Shown here: positions 17,644 through 27,047 of the stretch, in pieces | How the letters are laid out: each line of letters begins with the position of its first letter | Position numbering within the stretch: the first letter of the stretch is position 1 | DNA from: Chthoniobacter flavus | GTDB lineage: Bacteria; Verrucomicrobiota; Verrucomicrobiia; Chthoniobacterales; Terrimicrobiaceae | DNA length: 46,053 bases | Assembly (NCBI GenBank): GCA_945883435.1 | Contig: CAMCXK010000019.1 | Coordinates: 1 to 46,053, forward strand | Direction: 5' to 3' | Position numbers and translations under genes: made by a program | Notes under the pieces: model-generated | Databases searched by the model: none | The model's input: the letters and a program-made list of their open reading frames with translations, nothing else | Told to the model about the DNA's origin: nothing

Positions 17644-18909
17644 ATGGAAACTCTCAACGCGCTCCCCCTCATGTCCAGAAATCCACCGCTCCATAGCGCT
17701 GCGTCAGATGACTTCGGTATGACATTTCCCACCGCTCCCAGTTGGGACTCGATGCGCAGTATCAGCCGGCGATTGGAAGTCAGCGAGCGCCACTTGTTGG
17801 AGGCAAGTCGCCGATTGCTTTTTCACATGAACAATACCCCTTTGGCGGTCTTGGAATGGGACTCCGCAGACCGTTGCATTTTGTGGAATGAAGAAGCCGA
17901 GGATCTCTTCGGCCGGACACGCCCTGAGATGCTGGGCACGCCCTGCTGTTGCGAGGATTTGATTCACTCGGAGGATCGCCCGCGGTTTCGCGAGGTGTTC
18001 GAGCGCCTGCAACAAGGACGGCAGTTGAGTGATTTCATGGCCTGCCGCTCCATTCACCCCGCCGGAACAGTCTCCCACTGCGAGTGGTATCTTTCGGCCT
18101 TGATGGATGACGAGGGGCGCGTGCAATCGATCATGGCGGTGGTGAACAATGTCACGGCGCGGGAAGAGGCTCTTGCAGATCTCCAAAGCCTGAATGGCCA
18201 TCTGGAGGATGCCATTCAGGAACGCACCGAGGAGCTCCGCATCTCCAACGAGGAACTCCGCCAGGAGATTGAAGTGCGACGGGAGTTGGAAGACGATCTG
18301 ATCAGAATCAGCGAGCGGGAGCACCGTCGCATCGGCCATGATTTGCACGATGGAGTCTGCCAGGAATTGGCCGGCATCCGGTTTTCTCTGGAAGCGATGG
18401 CACGTCGCCGTCGCAAGGGAACTGTCTTTCGAAGTCAATTGGACTACATCACAGGCGCCGTCGAGCGTGCTGTGCGCCACATCCGTCTTCTTTCCCGGGG
18501 CCTTGCTCCCCTAGAACTTGAGGACGGTGATCTCGCTACAGCCCTCAAGGAGTTGGCGACCAACACATCCGAACTCTTCAGTGTTTGCTGCACCTTTGAG
18601 GCGGTCGGTCCCGCTTTGAGCATGCCGATCGAGCGATCAACCAATCTTTTCCGGATCGCCCAAGAAGCAATTCAAAACGCCATCAAACACGGCGGCGCGG
18701 CCCACATCTCAATCTGTCTGGATTTCAAGGCCGGGCAACTGCACGTGACCGACAATGGTTGTGGACTCGAAGCCGCCTTGCGCGTTCCACAGCCTCTTGG
18801 AAACGGCATGGGGCTCCGGATCATGCATCACCGGGCCGACATTCTCAACGCGACCATTCAGATGGAGCCTTCGCAATCCGGCGGAACACGCCTCATCTGC
18901 CAATTTTAA
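17644..18909 (+). CDS. PAS-domain sensor histidine kinase (NarL/DesK class, HisKA_3)
   Basis: The 421-residue kinase has no membrane helix, so it is probably cytoplasmic. A PAS domain spans about 58-180 (NTPLAVLEWDSADRCILWNEEAE; HCEWYLSALMDDEGRVQSI). A coiled coil (about 185-225, ERTEELRISNEELRQEIEVR) leads to the HisKA_3 dimerisation region HRRIGHDLHDGVCQELAGI with phospho-acceptor His near residue 235. The HATPase domain shows NLFRIAQEAIQNAIKHG and VTDNGCGL. It is followed 2 bases later by its likely partner, a LuxR-type regulator. The signal sensed by the PAS domain is unknown. Confidence 0.92.
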   Translation: METLNALPLMSRNPPLHSAASDDFGMTFPTAPSWDSMRSISRRLEVSERHLLEASRRLLFHMNNTPLAVLEWDSADRCILWNEEAEDLFGRTRPEMLGTPCCCEDLIHSEDRPRFREVFERLQQGRQLSDFMACRSIHPAGTVSHCEWYLSALMDDEGRVQSIMAVVNNVTAREEALADLQSLNGHLEDAIQERTEELRISNEELRQEIEVRRELEDDLIRISEREHRRIGHDLHDGVCQELAGIRFSLEAMARRRRKGTVFRSQLDYITGAVERAVRHIRLLSRGLAPLELEDGDLATALKELATNTSELFSVCCTFEAVGPALSMPIERSTNLFRIAQEAIQNAIKHGGAAHISICLDFKAGQLHVTDNGCGLEAALRVPQPLGNGMGLRIMHHRADILNATIQMEPSQSGGTRLICQF

Positions 18910-18911
18910 TT

Positions 18912-19622
18912 ATGAAAAACACCAAACAACCCGCCCGCAAAAGCCCCAAGCAGCGCATTCTCCTCGTCGAGGACCACCCGATGACCCGCATGGGATTGAA
19001 GATGATGATCGACAGCGAGCCGAATCTCGAGGTTTGCGGCGAAGCGGCCACGGCGAGCGAGGGCCTCGAGGCCGCAGTCCGTTTGCATCCCGACCTCGTG
19101 CTTACCGATGTGACGCTTCCGGGACGCAGCGGGTTTGAGTTGGTGCAGGACATCCACGCCCAATGCCCGGACCTGCCGGTGCTGATCCTGTCCATGCACT
19201 CGGAAACAAGCTACGCCCGACGGGCCTTGGAGATCGGCGCGCGCGGATACATCATGAAAAGCGAGCACAGCCAGAAGGTGCTGGAGGCCATCCGCACAGT
19301 CTTGAGCGGCCGAATTTATGTGAGCGAGGCGATCGCGGGCATGCTTTTGGAATTCCTCTCCCAAAAATCGAAACAGAAGCAATCGGGGATTGATGCATTG
19401 AGTCCGCGCGAGTTCGAGGTGTTCAAACTCCTGGGTGAGGGGGTTTCGGTTCTCTCGGTGTCCAAGAGGCTCAATCTCAGCCCGAAAACAGTCGAAACCC
19501 ATCGCGCACACATCAAACAAAAGCTTCACGCCACCTCGGCGGCCCACTTGATTGCGATGGCAGCCGGCTGGATCGCTCGGCAAAGTCTCGCCGGGCAGCC
19601 CCTGGCTGCGTTAGGTGTGTGA
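18912..19622 (+). CDS. Response regulator, NarL/FixJ family (REC + LuxR HTH)
   Basis: The 236-residue regulator has a receiver domain with acidic pair E20-D21, phospho-acceptor D66 in LVLTDVTLPG and the conserved Lys in GYIMKSEH. A LuxR-type helix-turn-helix follows (about 168-225): LSPREFEVFKLLGEG, then LNLSPKTVETHRAHIKQKL. It follows the histidine kinase by two bases and ends one base before the CheB-CheR gene. I chose ATG 18912; the frame stays open further back but overlaps the kinase. Target promoters are unknown. Confidence 0.94.
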   Translation: MKNTKQPARKSPKQRILLVEDHPMTRMGLKMMIDSEPNLEVCGEAATASEGLEAAVRLHPDLVLTDVTLPGRSGFELVQDIHAQCPDLPVLILSMHSETSYARRALEIGARGYIMKSEHSQKVLEAIRTVLSGRIYVSEAIAGMLLEFLSQKSKQKQSGIDALSPREFEVFKLLGEGVSVLSVSKRLNLSPKTVETHRAHIKQKLHATSAAHLIAMAAGWIARQSLAGQPLAALGV

Positions 19623-19623
19623 A

Positions 19624-22158
19624 ATGTCCGAACTTCCTCCTGCCCATCGCCCGAACGAACGGTTCCCTGTTGTTGTAATCGGTAGCTCGGCGGGTGGGTT
19701 GGAGCCGCTGGGTGAGTTTCTCTCCCAGATGGCAGGCTGCGCGCATGCGGCATTTTTTGTGGTGTGCCACTTTGCCGCCGGGCACGAAAGCCACCTGGTC
19801 GATCTTCTCCGCCGGCACTCCACCCTTCCGGTGGAATGGGCGCTCGACGAAACTGTCGTTTCTCCCGGTAAAATCCTTGTGTCTCCGGTGGGAAAGGCGT
19901 TGGAGTTTTCGGATCTCGGAGTTCGTCTGTCACCCTGTTGCGATTCCTTGGCGTATCCGATTGACGCATTGTTTGAATCCGCGGCGTGCCATTTCCGATC
20001 GTCTGTAATCGCGGTGGTTCTTTCGGGGGCGGGATCCGACGGGGCAAATGGTGCGCGGTGCGTCAAAGAGCATGGTGGGATGGTGCTGGTGCAGGAGCCG
20101 GGAAGTGCTGAGTTTTCCTCAATGCCGAGGCATGCGCTGCTCTCGGCGGCCGCCGACCTGACGTTGCCTCCCGCTGACCTGGCGCGGGAGCTGTGTCGAT
20201 TGATTTCGGGACACATGCTTCAATCATCGGTCGCCTCTCCAGACGATCCGGAAGATGATTTGAACGGGGTTCGGCGAATCACGGCCATTTTGAAGCGTCA
20301 GACTGGTCTGGACCTCTCGGCCTACAAAATCGAGAGTGTTTTACGTCGCATTCAGCGGCGTATGGGCATCTGCCGTGTCGGGCAGTTGGAAAACTACATT
20401 CCCCTACTTCAGCGAAGCCAAACCGAGCGGGAGGCGCTTTCCAAGGACATGCTGATCAGTGTCACAAGATTCTTCCGCGACTCGGCGGTTTTTGAACACC
20501 TGCGCTCCGCAGTGCTCCCGGCCGTGGTTCGTGAAGCGGCAGGGCGCCCTCTTCGCTTCTGGATCCCCGGCTGTGCCACCGGCGAGGAGGTCTACTCAAT
20601 CGGTATCCTTCTGGAAGAGGTCTTACGGGAATCGGGCGAGGCCGGGAACTCGTGTAAATTCTTCGCCACCGACCTCGACCGCGCCGCTCTCGATGCGGCA
20701 GGGCAGGGAATTTACCCGGCTTCGATCGCACGCGATGTGCCGCCGGATTTGCTCGAACGCTACTTTTCCCGCCAAGATGAACATTTTCAAATCTGCCGGG
20801 CGATTCGCGAACGCATCGTTTTTGCGCGCCACAACCTTCTCAAGGATCCGCCGTTCACCCGACTCGATATGGTGAGCTGCCGGAATGTGCTGATCTACCT
20901 TCAACCGGTTGCCCAGCATCGGGTGCTCTCGATTTTGCACTATGCCCTCCGTCCGGAAGGAGTCCTCTTGCTGGGGCAAAGTGAGACCCTTGGCGATCTT
21001 CAGAACGACTTTTCCACCGTGGATTCGAAGCACCATGTGTTTCGTAAAAAAAATACCGTTCCCAACCTTCTGCCCGATGCTTTGCAATTCGGCTTGAGCC
21101 TGCCTGCTGGTTCCCTGTTCGAGGCTCCCCGCCCTGCTGTGCCAACGGAGCGTCCCTCGTCGCGGTTTGCCGAGGCGTTTACCAACCGCATCCTCTCCCG
21201 TTTGGGGCGCACCTGTTTTGTGCTCAGTGAGCAGTTGGACGTTCTTTATAGTTTCGGAAACCCCTCGCGCTATGCGACATTGAGCGAGGGGCGAACCTCG
21301 ATGAAGTTGACCGATCTACTGCCCAAGCGCATTTCTGTGACCTTGGCGGGTGCGGCTGGCAAGGTTCTCCACGAGGGCAAGCCGTTTCAATATGGACCGG
21401 TTTCGATCGTTGAGGAATCGCCCAGTCCCACTGCGAACATCACGGTCGAGTCCTTTCGAAACCCCGGTGACGAGAGGCCTTATCTACTCGTTTTCATAGA
21501 GGAGGCGGAAAGCAGCCCTGGTATGGAGGCTTCGGCGTTCGACCTTAACGAAAGTCTGCGTCGCATCACGGAATTGGAGGATGAACTCCGGGCCAGCAAA
21601 AACCGCCTCAAAACCGCCATCGAAGAACTCGAGGCCTCGAACGAGGAACTTCAAACCTCGAACGAAGAATTGCAGGCCTCCAACGAGGAGTTGCAAAGCA
21701 CCAACGAGGAACTCGAGAGCGTGAACGAGGAACTCCAGACCCTCAACAACGATCACCAATCGAAAATCGCCGAAATCACCAAGGCGAATGAGGATCTGGA
21801 CAATTTCATCTCAAGTGCCGGCATAGCCACGGTTTTTCTGGATTCGAAGCTGCGTATTCGCCGGTTTACGCCGGGAGCCGCCCAGAAGACGGGCCTTTTG
21901 GCTCACGATATCGGGCGTTCGATCGAAGCATTTTCCGCGCCTCTTCTGGCCAAAGCGGCCGATGCCGCACGACGTATTCTTGCCGGCGAAACCATGGTTG
22001 AGCACACACTCCGCGATCCGGAGGGGATCACGGTGCTTCGCTCCACACCATTTATCCGGAAGGATGGTTCGCGCGCCGGCGCGACCGTCAGTTTCATCCA
22101 ATTCGGTCCGCAGGTCCTGGAAGCGGAATCGGGATTGCCCACCGGGCCGGAAATCTGA
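19624..22158 (+). CDS. CheB-CheR-PAS fusion protein (chemotaxis methylesterase/methyltransferase type)
   Basis: 844 residues in one chain. The CheB-like esterase (about 14-195) has Ser22 in IGSSAGG, His49 in VVCHFAAGH and Asp in [10 protein letters not shown], with no receiver domain. The CheR methyltransferase (about 215-475) has [15 protein letters not shown], the SAM loop [30 protein letters not shown] and [10 protein letters not shown] coiled coil of near-perfect seven-residue units (SNEELQT-type, about 665-715) precedes a PAS domain (about 725-835). There is no kinase domain, and no receptor or CheA gene lies nearby. It probably works with the upstream two-component pair. Confidence 0.93.
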   Translation: MSELPPAHRPNERFPVVVIGSSAGGLEPLGEFLSQMAGCAHAAFFVVCHFAAGHESHLVDLLRRHSTLPVEWALDETVVSPGKILVSPVGKALEFSDLGVRLSPCCDSLAYPIDALFESAACHFRSSVIAVVLSGAGSDGANGARCVKEHGGMVLVQEPGSAEFSSMPRHALLSAAADLTLPPADLARELCRLISGHMLQSSVASPDDPEDDLNGVRRITAILKRQTGLDLSAYKIESVLRRIQRRMGICRVGQLENYIPLLQRSQTEREALSKDMLISVTRFFRDSAVFEHLRSAVLPAVVREAAGRPLRFWIPGCATGEEVYSIGILLEEVLRESGEAGNSCKFFATDLDRAALDAAGQGIYPASIARDVPPDLLERYFSRQDEHFQICRAIRERIVFARHNLLKDPPFTRLDMVSCRNVLIYLQPVAQHRVLSILHYALRPEGVLLLGQSETLGDLQNDFSTVDSKHHVFRKKNTVPNLLPDALQFGLSLPAGSLFEAPRPAVPTERPSSRFAEAFTNRILSRLGRTCFVLSEQLDVLYSFGNPSRYATLSEGRTSMKLTDLLPKRISVTLAGAAGKVLHEGKPFQYGPVSIVEESPSPTANITVESFRNPGDERPYLLVFIEEAESSPGMEASAFDLNESLRRITELEDELRASKNRLKTAIEELEASNEELQTSNEELQASNEELQSTNEELESVNEELQTLNNDHQSKIAEITKANEDLDNFISSAGIATVFLDSKLRIRRFTPGAAQKTGLLAHDIGRSIEAFSAPLLAKAADAARRILAGETMVEHTLRDPEGITVLRSTPFIRKDGSRAGATVSFIQFGPQVLEAESGLPTGPEI

Positions 22159-22174
22159 TTCAAATGCTCCTTCC

Positions 22175-24991
22175 ATGAGCAATCCCTTCAACGCGCTTCG
22201 TTCTTTCGACTCCGGACTTTCAACTCCCTCCAGCCTTTATTCCCTGCCAGCACTCGAAGAATCAGGCGTCGGCCCGATCTCGAAACTCCCCGTGAGCATC
22301 CGCATCGTTCTGGAGTCTGTGCTCCGCAACTGCGACGGAAAAAAAGTTCAGGCGCGCGATGTCGAAACACTTGCCAACTGGAATGCCAAGGCTCCTGCGC
22401 CAGAGGAAATTCCGTTTGTTGTCGCCCGTATCGTGCTGCAGGACTTCACCGGCGTGCCGCTTCTCGTGGACCTCGCCGCCATGCGCAGCGCGGTCAAAAC
22501 GCTCGGGTCGAATCCCGCCATCATCGAACCCCTCGTGCCGGTCGATCTTGTCGTGGACCACTCGGTGCAGGTGGATTTCTACGGCTCCGCAAATGCGCTC
22601 CAACTCAACCTCGACATGGAATTCCAGCGCAACCGCGAGCGCTACCAATTCCTCAAATGGGGCCAGCAGGCGTTCAAAACCTTCGGCGTCGTCCCGCCCG
22701 GCATCGGCATCGTCCACCAGGTGAACCTCGAGTATCTCGCGAAGGGCGTGCTCTCCCAGGAATCTGAAATCTCAAATCTCAAATCTCAAATCTTCTACCC
22801 CGACACGCTCGTCGGCACCGATTCGCATACGACCATGATCAACGGCCTCGGCGTCGTCGGCTGGGGCGTGGGCGGCATCGAAGCCGAGGCTGGCATGCTC
22901 GGCCAGCCGGTGTATTTCCTGACTCCCGAAGTCGTGGGCGTCAACCTCACCGGCCGCCTGCGCGAGGGCGTGACCGCGACCGACCTCGCCCTCCATGTCA
23001 CCCAGCTTCTTCGCGCCGCGAAGGTGGTGGGAAAATTTGTGGAGTTCTACGGCGAGGGCGCCGCCAGCCTGCCGCTCACCGACCGCGCGACCATCGCCAA
23101 TATGGCGCCCGAATACGGCGCGACGATGGGCTTCTTCCCCGTCGATTCCGAATCCGTCAACTACCTCGCCGCCACCGGTCGCACCGACGCGCAATGTCGC
23201 GCCTTCGAAAACTACTTCAAAGCCCAAAACCTTTTTGGGATGCCGAAAAAAGGCGACATCGCTTACAGCGTCGACATGGATCTCGACCTGTCGACCGTCC
23301 AGCCCGGCGTTGCAGGCCCCAAGCGCCCGCAGGACCGCATCAATGTCCCCGAGCTCAAAAACAGCTTCACCAGCCTGCTCACGAAATCCGTCGCCGAAGG
23401 CGGCTACGGCAAGGCATTGAACGACCTCTCCAAGACGGCTGCCGTCAAGCGCAACGGCTTGCAGAGCGCCGACGAGGCCGAAATGGTCAATGACCGCCCG
23501 ACCCCTGATGCCATCACCGCCGCACACGCCAAAGGCGACCTCCACTTGCGCAACGGTTCGGTCCTCATCGCCGCCATCACCAGTTGCACAAACACCAGCA
23601 ACCCGAGTGTGATGATCGGGGCCGGTCTCCTCGCCAAAAAAGCCGCCCTACGCGGCCTCCGCGTCGATCCCGCCGTCAAAACCTCGCTCGCCCCCGGCTC
23701 CCGCGTGGTGAAAGACTACCTCGAAACAACCGGCCTCCAGCCCTATCTCGACCAACTTGGCTTCCAGATCGTCGGCTACGGCTGCACGACCTGCATCGGC
23801 AACTCCGGCCCGCTCGCGCCCGAGATCGAAAGCGCCATCGTGGAGAACGACCTCGTCACCGCCGCTGTCCTCTCGGGCAACCGCAACTTCGAGGCCCGCA
23901 TCCACCAAAACATCCGCGCCAATTTCCTCATGTCGCCACCGCTCGTCGTCGCCTACGCGCTCGCCGGCCGCGTGGACATCGACCTCACGACGGAACCGAT
24001 CGCCAAGGACAAGGACGGTGTGGAGGTTTTCCTGAAAGACATCTGGCCGAGCCTTCAGGAGATCCGCCACGAAATGCAGACCGCCCTCAAGCCCGAGGTC
24101 TTCAAAAAACTCTACACCGGCTTCGCAGACCAAAACCCCAAGTGGAACGAAGTGCCATCCAGCGTCGGTCAAATTTACGAGTGGGACCGCAAGAGCACCT
24201 ATATCCAAGAGCCGCCGTTCTTCGAGAACTTCGGCATGGAAGCCGGCACGATCTCAAACATCACCGCCGCCCGCGCGATGGGCATCTTCGGAGATAGCGT
24301 CACGACCGACCACATCTCGCCCGCCGGGGCCATCAAAGCCAGTTCGCCCGCCGGAAAATATCTCGTCGAAAACGGCATCGAGGCTGTCGATTTCAACAGC
24401 TACGGCAGCCGCCGGGGCAATGACCGCGTCATGACCCGTGGCACCTTCGCCAACGTGCGGATCAAAAACCTCATGATCCCCGCGAAAGCCGACGGCACCC
24501 GCGTGGAAGGCGGCCTCACGATCCACCAGCCCACCGGTGAGCAAATGAGCATCTACGACGCCTGCATGAAATACCAGGCCGCCGGCACCCCGCTCATCGT
24601 CTTCGCCGGACAGGAATACGGCACCGGCTCCAGCCGCGACTGGGCTGCCAAAGGCACCCGTCTCCTCGGAGTCAAAGCCGTCGTCGCCCAAAGCTTCGAA
24701 CGCATCCACCGCTCCAACCTCGTCGGCATGGGAGTCCTCCCGCTCCAATTCCCGGACGGAGTCAGTGCGCAATCGCTCAACCTCGACGGGACTGAATCCT
24801 ACGACATCACCGGCCTCAGCGACAGCATCCAACCCCGCCAGGATGTCACCCTCACCATCACGCGCCAAGACGGCACCAAGCTCGAGCAGACCGTCAAACT
24901 CCGCATCGATACCCCGATCGAAGTCGACTACTACCGCCACGGCGGCATTTTGCCGTTTGTGTTAAGGCAGTTGATCGCGGAGGCGAAGTAA
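22175..24991 (+). CDS. acnA: Aconitate hydratase A
   Basis: The 938-residue TCA-cycle enzyme interconverts citrate and isocitrate through aconitate. The three 4Fe-4S ligands are in [13 protein letters not shown] and [41 protein letters not shown] and [19 protein letters not shown] are strong signatures. It is about 45 residues longer than E. coli AcnA. Near residues 196-207 the loop before YPDTLVGTD is replaced by [11 protein letters not shown], encoded by a heptamer repeat. It starts 16 bases after the CheB-CheR gene but has no functional tie to it. Confidence 0.96.
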   Translation: MSNPFNALRSFDSGLSTPSSLYSLPALEESGVGPISKLPVSIRIVLESVLRNCDGKKVQARDVETLANWNAKAPAPEEIPFVVARIVLQDFTGVPLLVDLAAMRSAVKTLGSNPAIIEPLVPVDLVVDHSVQVDFYGSANALQLNLDMEFQRNRERYQFLKWGQQAFKTFGVVPPGIGIVHQVNLEYLAKGVLSQESEISNLKSQIFYPDTLVGTDSHTTMINGLGVVGWGVGGIEAEAGMLGQPVYFLTPEVVGVNLTGRLREGVTATDLALHVTQLLRAAKVVGKFVEFYGEGAASLPLTDRATIANMAPEYGATMGFFPVDSESVNYLAATGRTDAQCRAFENYFKAQNLFGMPKKGDIAYSVDMDLDLSTVQPGVAGPKRPQDRINVPELKNSFTSLLTKSVAEGGYGKALNDLSKTAAVKRNGLQSADEAEMVNDRPTPDAITAAHAKGDLHLRNGSVLIAAITSCTNTSNPSVMIGAGLLAKKAALRGLRVDPAVKTSLAPGSRVVKDYLETTGLQPYLDQLGFQIVGYGCTTCIGNSGPLAPEIESAIVENDLVTAAVLSGNRNFEARIHQNIRANFLMSPPLVVAYALAGRVDIDLTTEPIAKDKDGVEVFLKDIWPSLQEIRHEMQTALKPEVFKKLYTGFADQNPKWNEVPSSVGQIYEWDRKSTYIQEPPFFENFGMEAGTISNITAARAMGIFGDSVTTDHISPAGAIKASSPAGKYLVENGIEAVDFNSYGSRRGNDRVMTRGTFANVRIKNLMIPAKADGTRVEGGLTIHQPTGEQMSIYDACMKYQAAGTPLIVFAGQEYGTGSSRDWAAKGTRLLGVKAVVAQSFERIHRSNLVGMGVLPLQFPDGVSAQSLNLDGTESYDITGLSDSIQPRQDVTLTITRQDGTKLEQTVKLRIDTPIEVDYYRHGGILPFVLRQLIAEAK
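22767..22793 (+). repeat. Heptamer tandem repeat inside acnA
   Basis: Almost four copies of the 7-mer AAATCTC run without interruption from 22767 to 22793; the seven bases before it (AATCTGA, about 22760-22766) are a degenerate copy. Three copies equal 21 bases, so the tract stays in frame and encodes EISNLKSQI. Its AT richness differs sharply from the GC-rich surrounding gene, which points to insertion and expansion rather than ordinary coding drift. Confidence 0.9.
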
Positions 24992-24998
24992 AGAGAGC

Positions 24999-25025
24999 CT
25001 CTCACGGAGGCACAAAGGCACGGAG
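24999..25025 (+). repeat. Left inverted repeat of the GxxExxY element
   Basis: The arm begins CTCTCACGGAGGCACAAAGG and ends CACGGAG. It pairs with 25414-25440 with two mismatches, both G in this arm against A in the complement of the other. It abuts the ATG of the enclosed gene, so its terminal GGAG touches the start codon and cannot act as a normally spaced ribosome site. Confidence 0.85.
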
Positions 25026-25529
25026 ATGAGGGAGAATGATATCGGGACGATCATTGTGGATTCGGCCGTGGAATTGCACCGGAACCTCGGGCCGGGGTTG
25101 CTGGAGACCGTTTATGAGGTGACTTTGGCGCGCTCGTGGGAACGCCGAGGGTTGGCAGTTCAGCGACAGGTTGCGGTTCCCATCGAATACCAGGGCGAAA
25201 CTTTCAGCGAAGGCTTCCGGGCAGACCTCATCGTCGGAGGCCTGGTGATCGTGGAACTCAAATCCATCGAGCGCGTCACACCTGCCCACAAGAAACAACT
25301 GCTGACCTACCTCCGACTGACCGGACTCAAACTCGGCTACCTGTTAAATTTCGGCGAAGCACTCATGCGCGACGGAATCACCCGCACGATCAACGGTTCA
25401 ATCGATTCCCAACCTCTGTGTCTTTGTGCCTCCGTGAGAGAAGATCCTCCTCGACCGCCTTCAGGCGTTGAGAAGACTGAATCCCGGCTTTCCCGACTTC
25501 ATGACGCCGTTGGCAAAAAAGTCCGTTGA
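25026..25529 (+). CDS. GxxExxY protein, PD-(D/E)XK nuclease-like
   Basis: 167 residues. The name-giving motif is G24-LL-E27-TV-Y30. A nuclease-like core follows: Asp67 in GFRADLIV, then E77-L-K79 in VIVELKS, and a Q-x-x-x-Y helix (KKQLLTYLRLTGL), together the PD-(D/E)XK pattern. The conserved core ends near residue 128 (TRTINGSID). The frame then reads through the right inverted repeat, giving LCLCASVRE, and runs 28 more residues into flanking DNA. That tail is probably an accident of insertion. The biological role of the family is unsettled. Confidence 0.82.
   Translation: MRENDIGTIIVDSAVELHRNLGPGLLETVYEVTLARSWERRGLAVQRQVAVPIEYQGETFSEGFRADLIVGGLVIVELKSIERVTPAHKKQLLTYLRLTGLKLGYLLNFGEALMRDGITRTINGSIDSQPLCLCASVREDPPRPPSGVEKTESRLSRLHDAVGKKVR
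25414..25440 (-). repeat. Right inverted repeat of the GxxExxY element
   Basis: This arm reads CTCTGTGTCTTTGTGCCTCC and then GTGAGAG on the plus strand; its complement matches 24999-25025 at 25 of 27 positions. It lies inside the 3' part of the open frame and is translated as LCLCASVRE, which does not belong to the conserved protein core. Confidence 0.85.
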
Positions 25530-25625
25530 GTATCTCGTCTTTGGAGGGAGGGGGACGGAAACCACCGCCGACTGGCGCTCATCCAGATCGCGGAACTATT
25601 TCCTGACACGCCAAATTCCCGCTGG

Positions 25626-26996
25626 TTAGACGATTCGGTTCTCGGCAACCACCCGGGCATACCACCGCGCGCTGAGCTTTGGCGTGCGCTTCTGCGTTTG
25701 GAAGTCGCAGTGCACAACGCCGAAACGCATGGTGTAGCCGTCCTCCCACTCGAAATTGTCCATGAACGACCACAGGAAATAGCTTTTCACGGGAACGCCG
25801 TCCTGGATGGCCCGGCGGATTTCGCCAAGATAGTTGCGCACGAGATCGCGGCGATGCAGGTCGAGAATGCGTCCATCGGGTTCGACAACATCGTTGTAGG
25901 CGCAGCCATTTTCGGTGATGTGAATTTCGCGGACTCCATAGATTTCCGCCATGTGGCGAGGGCCCCAATAAATCGATTGCGGCATGATTTTGAGCCATGC
26001 GGTATCGGCGACCGGGTAGCCGGTAGGATGCGGCAGGCTTTCCGGCTTCCCTCCCTTTCCGGCCTGCACAAACTTGCCGGTGTAGATGTTCATGCCCAAG
26101 TAGTCGGTGGGAAGCGAAATCAGATCGAAGTCGCCCTTCTCCACGCGGGGACGGTCTTTGCCGGCCTCTTTCAAGTAGGCGGGGTCGTATCCGCCACGGT
26201 AGATGGCATCGATGCACTTCCAGTTGTCGCGACGGAAGACCCGTTGTGCCGCTTCAATATCGGTTGGGGTCTCGGTCACAGGCACCGAGATGTGGCTGTT
26301 GTCGGTGATTCCGACGCGGGCTCCCTTGCCGCCATGCTCGCGAACCGCCCGCACTCCGGCTCCGTGGCACACCAGTGCGTGATGCCAAGTCTGGTTTACC
26401 ACACCGGCCGGCAATTTGAGTCCGGGAGCCTTCTGGCCGTTGGCATACGCCAAATGGGTGAAACAAAAAACTTCGTTCAACGTGATCCAGTTTTTCACAC
26501 GGTCGTGGAAAGCCTTCACAATCGTGTCCGCGTAGAGTGAAAAAGCATCCACAATCCCCCGTCCCCGCCAGCCTCCGAAGCGGCGCTCCAGGGCTTGTGG
26601 CGTGTCCCAATGGAACATGGTGACCCAGGGCGTGATCCCATGCTTTTCCATCGCGTCAAAAAGCCGATGGTAAAAATCCAATCCCTTCTGGTTCACCGCG
26701 CCCGATCCCTCGGGGTAGATCCGCGGCCATGCGAGCGAAAGCCGGTAATTCCGCACCCCGAGCGAGCGCATGAGCCGGAAATCCGCATCGAATCGATGGT
26801 AGTGGTCGCAGGCCACCTCCGGTGTATCGCCGTTGCGAATCCTCCCGCGCTTCCTGGCAAAGTGGTCCCAGACCGACTCGCCTTTGCCGTCCTCGTGTGC
26901 CGCCCCTTCGATCTGTGGTGCCGCTGCAGCAAATCCCCAGACAAAACCTTTAGGAAATGCCAACGGATCAGGCGAAATTTTCGGTTTGGATTTCAT
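25626..26996 (-). CDS. Glycoside hydrolase family 1, beta-glucosidase-like
   Basis: The 456-residue (beta/alpha)8 enzyme should remove beta-linked glucose or related sugars from oligosaccharides. It begins FPKGFVWGFAAAAPQIEGA and GESVWDHFAR, typical of GH1. The acid/base Glu is in WITLNEVFCF (the usual N-E-P reads N-E-V), the nucleophile Glu is in IHITENGCAYND, and the C-terminal SYFLWSFMDNFEWEDGY is conserved. No signal peptide, so it is probably cytoplasmic. I chose ATG 26996. It is the last gene of a leftward operon with the esterase and a pseudopilin, opposite a LacI-type regulator. Confidence 0.93.
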   Translation of the reverse strand: MKSKPKISPDPLAFPKGFVWGFAAAAPQIEGAAHEDGKGESVWDHFARKRGRIRNGDTPEVACDHYHRFDADFRLMRSLGVRNYRLSLAWPRIYPEGSGAVNQKGLDFYHRLFDAMEKHGITPWVTMFHWDTPQALERRFGGWRGRGIVDAFSLYADTIVKAFHDRVKNWITLNEVFCFTHLAYANGQKAPGLKLPAGVVNQTWHHALVCHGAGVRAVREHGGKGARVGITDNSHISVPVTETPTDIEAAQRVFRRDNWKCIDAIYRGGYDPAYLKEAGKDRPRVEKGDFDLISLPTDYLGMNIYTGKFVQAGKGGKPESLPHPTGYPVADTAWLKIMPQSIYWGPRHMAEIYGVREIHITENGCAYNDVVEPDGRILDLHRRDLVRNYLGEIRRAIQDGVPVKSYFLWSFMDNFEWEDGYTMRFGVVHCDFQTQKRTPKLSARWYARVVAENRIV

Positions 26997-27047
26997 CGTC
27001 ACATCTATGCGCACCCGTGATGGAACAGTCAATCGAGCGGGCGCTTG

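Larger units (their letters stand above)
24999..25440 (+). mobile_element. Putative GxxExxY-bearing element bounded by inverted repeats
   Basis: Two 27-base arms (24999-25025 and 25414-25440) are inverted copies matching at 25 of 27 positions. They enclose the GxxExxY reading frame almost exactly: its ATG is the first base after the left arm, and its core ends just before the right arm. The unit is about 442 bases and starts 7 bases after the acnA stop. No target-site duplication is obvious. It resembles REP-like elements tied to a nuclease gene; movement is inferred. Confidence 0.6.

Noticed and set aside
21610-21760. 21-base repeats in the CheB-CheR gene as a DNA repeat element
   Set aside because: They encode the seven-residue coiled-coil units common to this protein family with varied codons, so selection acts on protein, not DNA.
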